Below, one piece after another: positions 58,395-64,000 of a stretch of 64,000 nt of DNA. Under the pieces are notes generated by a model. That model ran no database searches. It was not told the origin of the DNA and saw only the letters and a list, made by a program, of their open reading frames with translations. Origin of the DNA: Arthrobotrys musiformis (taxonomy: Eukaryota; Ascomycota; Orbiliomycetes; Orbiliales; Orbiliaceae); the NCBI GenBank assembly GCA_036971715.1, contig JAVHJL010000005.1, positions 2,294,001-2,358,000 of the forward strand, read 5' to 3'. A program made the position numbers and the translations under genes. How positions within the stretch are numbered: position 1 is the first letter of the stretch; each line of letters starts with the position of its first letter.

Positions 58395-60234
58395 GATATA
58401 GATCTAGAGGTGGATTAATTACAACAGGGGTAGAGGGAGGACCCCAATTATTAATCAAAATCGTGTATCGGAAATGGTCTTCCCAATCATTTTTCGAAGA
58501 TTGCCTACGTCTTAATTTAGCACCTCGATGTATTGGTATTACTTTTTAGTGGAGTATAGGTATAGCCCTAGCCTAACCTTGAAGCGTAGGAGGCTTGTCT
58601 GTGGGCATATTGAACCGGAAAATTAACTTTATAATACACGATTGATTGGTTCCATGGATACAATGAGACAAAACCATATACTATGGACCCTAGGGAGGGC
58701 AAAGAAAGCCACCATTCAAGTTAATTAGATGTGCAGTCAGCGAGTTACATCGCATTGCATTGGTGTCTGGGCTTAATGACGGGAACTAATATACCCGAAC
58801 TCAGGGAGCTGTCGCCAACTTCTTCTAGGAGACTAGGTAGCATGATCATGGCCTCGAATCAGAAGACGGAGCTAAATGACACCGACAGGTCGGCCGAAGC
58901 GGTTGAATTCCATATGAACTCCGAAACGGGCGCAGCTGGTCATTTCAAATAAAAAACATTTCTTTCCCTTTCAGGGTTGATCTCTTTCCCATCGGGAAAG
59001 TGGGGTCGTTTTGCGTCGGAGAAGGCAACCTACATAAATTTGGGGAGACGGTTGTGTTTAGCGCCTCGTGCTTGATTATTTATCCCCTTCGAGAGGGTGA
59101 TTATAAGGGTATTGTGTATCCAGAAGTTTAATTCGATCCCTCACTTGTCTCACAAAACAAACTGCACGGCCCGTCCCTCACAGTTTCCTCTCCTAGATTC
59201 AAGTTCCAATCTGGTTTTCAATACCAAAATCCTTTAATGCCATGTCGGTCGATACAATCCACGGATCCGACGGGAGGTAACTTGGCGATGCCGCGTCTTC
59301 ACGTCTAATCCGTTCATATCATTATTCGAATGCTCGCCTTCAACTTAATCAACTCGAAATACTGCTGCGCGATAAACGGACTAAAGAGTTTCTACCATTT
59401 GAGCCTTCACAATCCATAGGAACCCCATGGCCAGCGGTCCGATCTCAAAAAAGTCGCTAAACTATCACAATATCCGTGTTAATATCGTACGATACCATCG
59501 TCGCGAAAGCAGAAATACTTCAAAGCACATAATGTCGACTATAGATCTAGCGGATGCCTTTTTGCTCCAATGGAAATGGGGCAGTGATTCTGGTAGATTC
59601 CGACGCGGCTAGGGCCCTCTTCTGCCAATTTATTCCCGTGGCCTATATTCACTGTCGAGGAAGGGTATCAGGGACCATTACCCTGCAGGGCAACTAGCTT
59701 CGATACGTCACTCCGTAGACCCGTCCGATTATCAAGGAGCTACCTTCTAAGATTATGAGAATTAAAATTCGTAGATTATTTCGTAAACGTTATAAACAAA
59801 ACGCCCTAGCAGAATTTGGTTGACAAGATAACTCGCGACCGAAGTTTAGATCTAACCTAGACGGTTATTGAAATGATAAATATTAAATCAGGATACATGT
59901 CTATTGGTTTTCTCCGACGATGGGATTAAATATAATGAATTATGTCGCTTTTTACATTAATATACACTGTTCTAAAGAGCTTAGATGTAGTAAATGACCG
60001 TAGTGCCCGACAATACGGAGGCCGACACTGATGCCTTAGACGACCCGTAGAGATCTCCGAAGAAAGTAGCCGTGTTGCATTTCGACGGGTTATGCCGTAT
60101 TAGGACAGTCTCGTTCTCGGAAAACTTCCATTCACAGCCAAAACCTTTCCCAAATTGGATATATATTGGCAAAAGACATTGAATCAACACAATTTGTCCA
60201 CCAAGCCCAAGCCACCCGGCCCCAGACCAATAGT
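58395..60234. other. Intergenic, MFS gene to large regulator
   Basis: About 1.8 kb between the 3' ends of two convergent genes. The frame at 58731-58952 (+) is short and unassigned. Nothing else supportable was seen. Confidence 0.5.
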
Positions 60235-62523
60235 TTACACGAATGGTGGGCCATTATCGTGGAAATAGAATGAATCTTCGTCCCCCATATTCATCCTTAA
60301 GCTGTTAAAGAGCGTATCGGCATTAAACTCTGATGTTGCCCTCAAATCAACGGAAGGGCCGGCCTGGCCAGGGAAAAAGTTCAAAGACTGGTCATCAAGT
60401 AGATTTGGGACATCAAGGAGCCATAGTACTTGATTCTCGTCCAAAGAACCCTGGCTCGGGGAAGGTGCGATAGGAAAGTTCGTATTTGCTTGAAGGTCAA
60501 AGTGCGGCTGGCCCGGTTGGAAAGACTCCGAGTTTTCCATCGTAGTCGGATTATTCAATGGTGGTGAGTAGTGGAAGGGTGCTCGAGCTTCTATAGGCGT
60601 TATCGAAGACGGGTCATTTAGGTTTGTAGTATTAGGTCTACTAGGCCCCGGCGCTACATCGACCCGTTTCCGCTTCCCTAGTAGTATACTTGAAGGTGAT
60701 GTGCTGGCGCCAGAGAACCCTCGTTTCCTGCACATAAGTTGAAACAAGGCCCGGAGGGCAACTTCACAGGCTTTGGGCTTGCCGGGAAGTCTGAGGGATA
60801 AGTGTTCGAGAATTGACCATGTCGATTGGATATCCCTAAACGAAAGAATATTTTGCTAAGTAATTGACCCTGCTAGATGTGGGTCGAGGATATGGATCCT
60901 ACCTGTTTGCAGAGTCGAGAGCAATACTGCCTTCAAATGCAGCAAATATTACTACTAGACCACTCATCCATATTGTGGAGAGCATAACATGCCACAGAAT
61001 GGGATACTCGACCTTTCCCTCATCCTTTCTATACCGAGAAAGATACCGTTTAGTTAGCGATATTATCGCCCTTGCCGACGAAAGGCAGGTCAGCATTGCG
61101 ACCGGGTAAGTTTCATTCGTAGACTTTGCCGACAACGCCGGCCGGTGCATAAGTAGTAGTAGTTCGTGATATTTGATTTGAAATATAAGTCGATGCGCCG
61201 GTGTGATAACCGTTGGTTTGCCTTCGCTTTGAGTTGAGGAGTTTCTCGAATTGTCAAGGTCATCGTCGTCGCCGAAGACGGCTGCAGTGAAGTCTTGTAC
61301 TTCGTTTCGCCATTTTAGGATATCCACATGAACATTTCGGAGGGCTTGTTCTGCATCGGATATCCGGTGTAGCATGCACTTGTTGCTGATTTCCATCAAA
61401 CGGCCCTTGATACCGGAATACTTTGAAAGTAATATCAACGGTACCAACCTGTTGTCCCCTACTAAATTGTTAGACGCCATTTCCCCCCTCGGAATTAATG
61501 GAAAGACTGTGACGTACAAATAGAATTCTCCTCAGCTACCTTCTCTTCAGGCGATCTGTGAATCTCATTGTTCGGAAGGCAGACATCAACATCCTCATCT
61601 CGAATCCCCAGCGGGAGCCCGAGCGCCTGGCAGAGATATCTGTCGAGATTGTAAACCGTCCAAAATATACGCCGACGAATCGATACCTCGGTTTCTCCAA
61701 ACGAAAGACGATATCTGCAGGGACAACGATGAAGACCTAGATCAAAGGCCATCCGTACGATCAAACCGCCCAGCCGCGAGGCTGACCGAAGCTCCATAAT
61801 CGATATCATAAAAATCTGGGCACTTAGCATCCCCTGGAGAGATTTCAAGCTATTGTCCCCAAGAAGTGGGTGAATGCTAGAATTGCAGTCTTCTAACGAC
61901 CTAAAAACCAGACAGGGTGGTAAAGGGGTCGTGAGAGTCGCATCCTCTCCGGAAGTTTGCCTTCTGTCGAGGAGTGATATAGATATAATTGAACGAATGC
62001 ATACTGACTGCGGAGTCCGGTGATCAAGCGTCTTTTGCAAACAAGCATCCTCCAAAGTTTGGAGTATATTTTCAGCTTGTAGGAATGGAAGAAGACAATG
62101 CCATCCTCTAATATAAGTGCTTGAAATTAAAGCCACCAGGTCGTCAAAAGAAGGCCATGCAGCATCCAATACACTCGTAACTTCCGTAGGATACCAAATG
62201 CATCCACCCGAATCACCCACCCGTTCATCCTCCCCAGGGATAAACCGAAGGTTTACAGCTGGCGCGGAGGTAAGATTTTCAGATGTTCCCGCCTTCGCAA
62301 TGGCATCGCAGACGGTTCTCAAGAAGTAGATTCCGCTGGAACTACCCGCAAATCTCGACGAACTCCTAATAGAACCAAGCTCCTGAGATCGTAGCCCTCG
62401 ACCATGTTCGGACACAGAACGAAGAGCGTCGGAAGGACTCCGCGCAAACGCGTCGCCAACATCGTCGTTTTCCGCTGTTCTCGATGCCGGCGTAGATTCA
62501 GGGGCGGTATCCGGTAGCACCAT
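60235..62523 (-). CDS. Fungal_trans-domain regulator lacking a visible zinc cluster, 721 aa
   Basis: Three exons: 62523-61518, 61461-60903 and 60835-60235. Introns are GTACGT with TCTAAC and TTTAG, and GTAGGA to TTTAG; all joins keep frame. The central region is the fungal transcription factor middle-homology domain: YIRGWHCLLPFLQAENI (about 137-153), LGGLIVRMAFDLGLHR (251-266), RRRIFWTVYNLDR (283-295) and LGIRDEDVDVCLP. The C-terminal exon contains a basic patch (GKRKRV), then Ser/Pro- and Asn-rich sequence and an acidic end, fitting an activation domain. The N-terminus is Ser-rich and begins without any C-x2-C-x6-C pattern, and I find none in the 300 bp upstream. It may be a regulator that lost its DNA-binding domain, or the zinc cluster may lie in an undetected exon. 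The neighbouring regulator has the reverse composition. Confidence 0.82.
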
Positions 62524-63131
62524 GATGCCGGACTATGTTAACAGGCTACATTCGTGCTGGACTATGTTAACAGGCAACATTTGTGCTGGCCTAGCCAAAG
62601 AAGGGACTTCTACCCTGTATTGTGATTATATCAAGCTAAAGTCAATTATCCAACTACTTCAAGTCATGCGACAGCCCAAGCGCAATCGAATATTAAGGCA
62701 ACACAGCCAGGCGCACGTCCTTCCGCTAAGACGGTTCTATTATGACCCAAACCCATGGCTCCAAAATATGTCGTACAATGCATCTCATTCTTCCAAATGA
62801 GCCAGCCAATTGAAAAAGGAAAGTGGTTCCACGAACTTGAGCTCAGCTCCGATTTTTTATCCTCCATGGAATGCTTGCCGGCCCCTTTTTTTTTGGCTGC
62901 GGGGTCGAATCGGATATGCCTGACAGACGCAGAGTTGTGGCAGAGTAGAATTGCAACTAGGTCAACACTTATTTTGTCTCATCCCAACTTACAAACAATA
63001 GACATTGTTAAAAATCCGCCGTCGAGCGGTCGCGGTCACCCCCCCCTCCACAACAGGATGATTCCATGACAAATCTGTTGGATACCAAACTCCAATGCGA
63101 AGGGATAAGTCCCAAATATAGAAGAATCTAT
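62524..63131. other. Upstream region of the large regulator
   Basis: Contains the 29-bp tandem duplication at 62530-62587 and an everted CCG-N6-CGG at 62723-62734. Short frames on both strands (such as 62664-62867 on -) are unassigned. Confidence 0.5.
62530..62587. repeat. 29-bp tandem duplication with GTTAAC cores
   Basis: Two adjacent 29-bp units starting GGACTATGTTAACAGGC differ at only two positions. Each contains the palindrome GTTAAC. They lie immediately upstream of the ATG of the large regulator. Confidence 0.9.
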
Positions 63132-63830
63132 TTACATCCATCGAGCGCGCGGTTGTGCATGTTGTTGGGTTGAATTCCAAACAGGCGCGAGACCGGCTGG
63201 CCAGCTTGTGTGTCCAGACATATCCAAGAATCCGTTTTCAGGCTTCAATAGCTTGAAACAAGAATCTTCGATGAACCACGTCCCCTCATGCGTATACGTT
63301 TGAAGTACATATGATAAGGAGCCCATGCTATTGGTTGGAATATACAACCTTCCTCCATACTTTGGCAGATTTGGAGGAGCCCCCTCGTTCCAGAGTGCAA
63401 GCGTCGGCCCAATGAGCAGCCGCTTTGAGCAAAGTTCGGATCAGCCTGAGGGAGCTGAAAGACGGTCAGGGCCCCTCCCGAGCTAGGTGGCCTGTGAAAT
63501 ATGTGATATCGCTCGAAAATCTCAAAAGCCGTAGGACGTTCGAACAACACACCCTCCGTTCGGAATCTTGAAAAAAAAAACCAGTTCATGCGGTGAGCTG
63601 CAAGGATTGCGCACACATACGGACAGCATGAAGGGGTTGAACCGTCCTATCCGCTCGCAGGGGTGCATTCCGAATATCCACTCTGAATTTTTCCAAATAC
63701 GGAGTACAGACGTCTGTAAACAAGAAGCCGCCACGTCGTTTAAGTTGAGAAAGCACAGGATGCGAGAAGACATGGCCGCCGCTTATTAGAGCCGAGGTTC
63801 CCGATGTACTTTTGTTCAGGCATTTTTGTT
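63132..63830 (-). pseudogene. Probable broken protein gene, unknown family
   Basis: Three consecutive minus-strand stretches in different frames each look coding. Upstream (about 63825-63586): SHPVLSQLKRRGGFLFTDVC, TPYLEKFRVDIRNAPLRADR. Middle (about 63565-63430): EGVLFERPTAFEIFERYHIF. Downstream (about 63438-63132): LLIGPTLALWNEGAPPNLPK, SMGSLSYVLQTYTHEGTWFI, NGFLDMSGHTSWPAG. The first change of frame is near a run of ten T; the second is near 63435. I could not connect them with convincing introns, so frameshifts or a decayed gene are more likely. No family is recognised. Confidence 0.35.
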
Positions 63831-64000
63831 ATGCGAGAGAGAAAAGTATGTGCATGCGAAAGCGCACCGCGGGATTATTCGACCAATGCTAGAACATGTT
63901 TCCAACAAAGCTAGTAGGATGGTGGCCTGAAGTACAGCCAGTGTCCTAAACTTCATTATTTGCCTAGAGTGGATGATTAAGGGCCGAAAGGACGGGTGTG
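63831..64000. other. Right edge, nothing recognised
   Basis: No feature seen; any start of the broken reading frame at 63132-63830 could lie here. Confidence 0.4.

Noticed and set aside
58731..58952. 73-codon plus-strand frame after the transporter gene
   Set aside because: Short, no motif, and the region is the shared 3' side of two convergent genes.
1..64000. CRISPR arrays, rRNA genes, telomere repeats, intact transposons
   Set aside because: Looked for and not seen: no regularly spaced repeats, no 5S or large rRNA core sequences, no reverse transcriptase or transposase motifs.

Overview
The window is nuclear DNA of a filamentous ascomycete (Pezizomycotina). The genes carry several short GT-AG introns, mostly 40-100 nt, with CTAAC/CTAAT-type branch points just before the acceptor. 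There are fungal Zn2Cys6 regulators, a fungal heterotrimeric G-protein gamma subunit, and eIF3a, SEC23 and NCBP3-type proteins of fungal character. Gene density is very uneven, which would fit a large-genome group such as Pezizomycetes, but I cannot fix the class from sequence alone.

Layout. 1-10479: desert, no gene I can support. 10480-13139 (-): leucine-rich-repeat protein. 13140-26087: second desert of about 13 kb with microsatellites. 26088-26846 (-): MYND zinc-finger protein. 28397-28903 (-): three-exon G-protein gamma subunit ending in a CCVIM prenylation box, assembled by splice sites because no exon is long. 33123-33622 (+): three-exon gene for a 73-residue protein that looks like a small beta-barrel. 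About 34141-34200 (-): tRNA-like/SINE-like element. 34607-35429 (-): unknown 250-residue protein. 35977-39773 (+): eIF3a. 40797-42625 (+): NCBP3-type cap-binding protein with seven ELFP-type repeats. 43590-46355 (+): SEC23 in seven exons. 47682-49616 (+): J-domain protein with a long low-complexity linker. 50861-50953 (-): tRNA-Ala(AGC) with an insertion. 51221-51832 (+): intronless SLOG/'molybdenum carrier' type protein.

The most interesting block is 52055-62523. It has a tartrate/D-malate dehydrogenase-family enzyme (-), a Tda10/D-glycerate 3-kinase-type kinase (+), a small Zn2Cys6 regulator (-), a Dal5/TtuB-type anion transporter (+), and a large Fungal_trans regulator with no visible zinc cluster (-). 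Together these suggest a catabolic cluster: uptake of a hydroxy-dicarboxylate (tartrate is the best guess), conversion to D-glycerate and phosphorylation to 3-phosphoglycerate. Both divergent promoters of the cluster contain the same GCGG-N12-CCGC palindrome, the geometry expected of a binuclear zinc-cluster dimer. I regard this as a candidate regulon; substrate and regulation are inferred.

The right edge (62524-64000) holds a 29-bp tandem duplication upstream of the last regulator and a probably broken reading frame on the minus strand.
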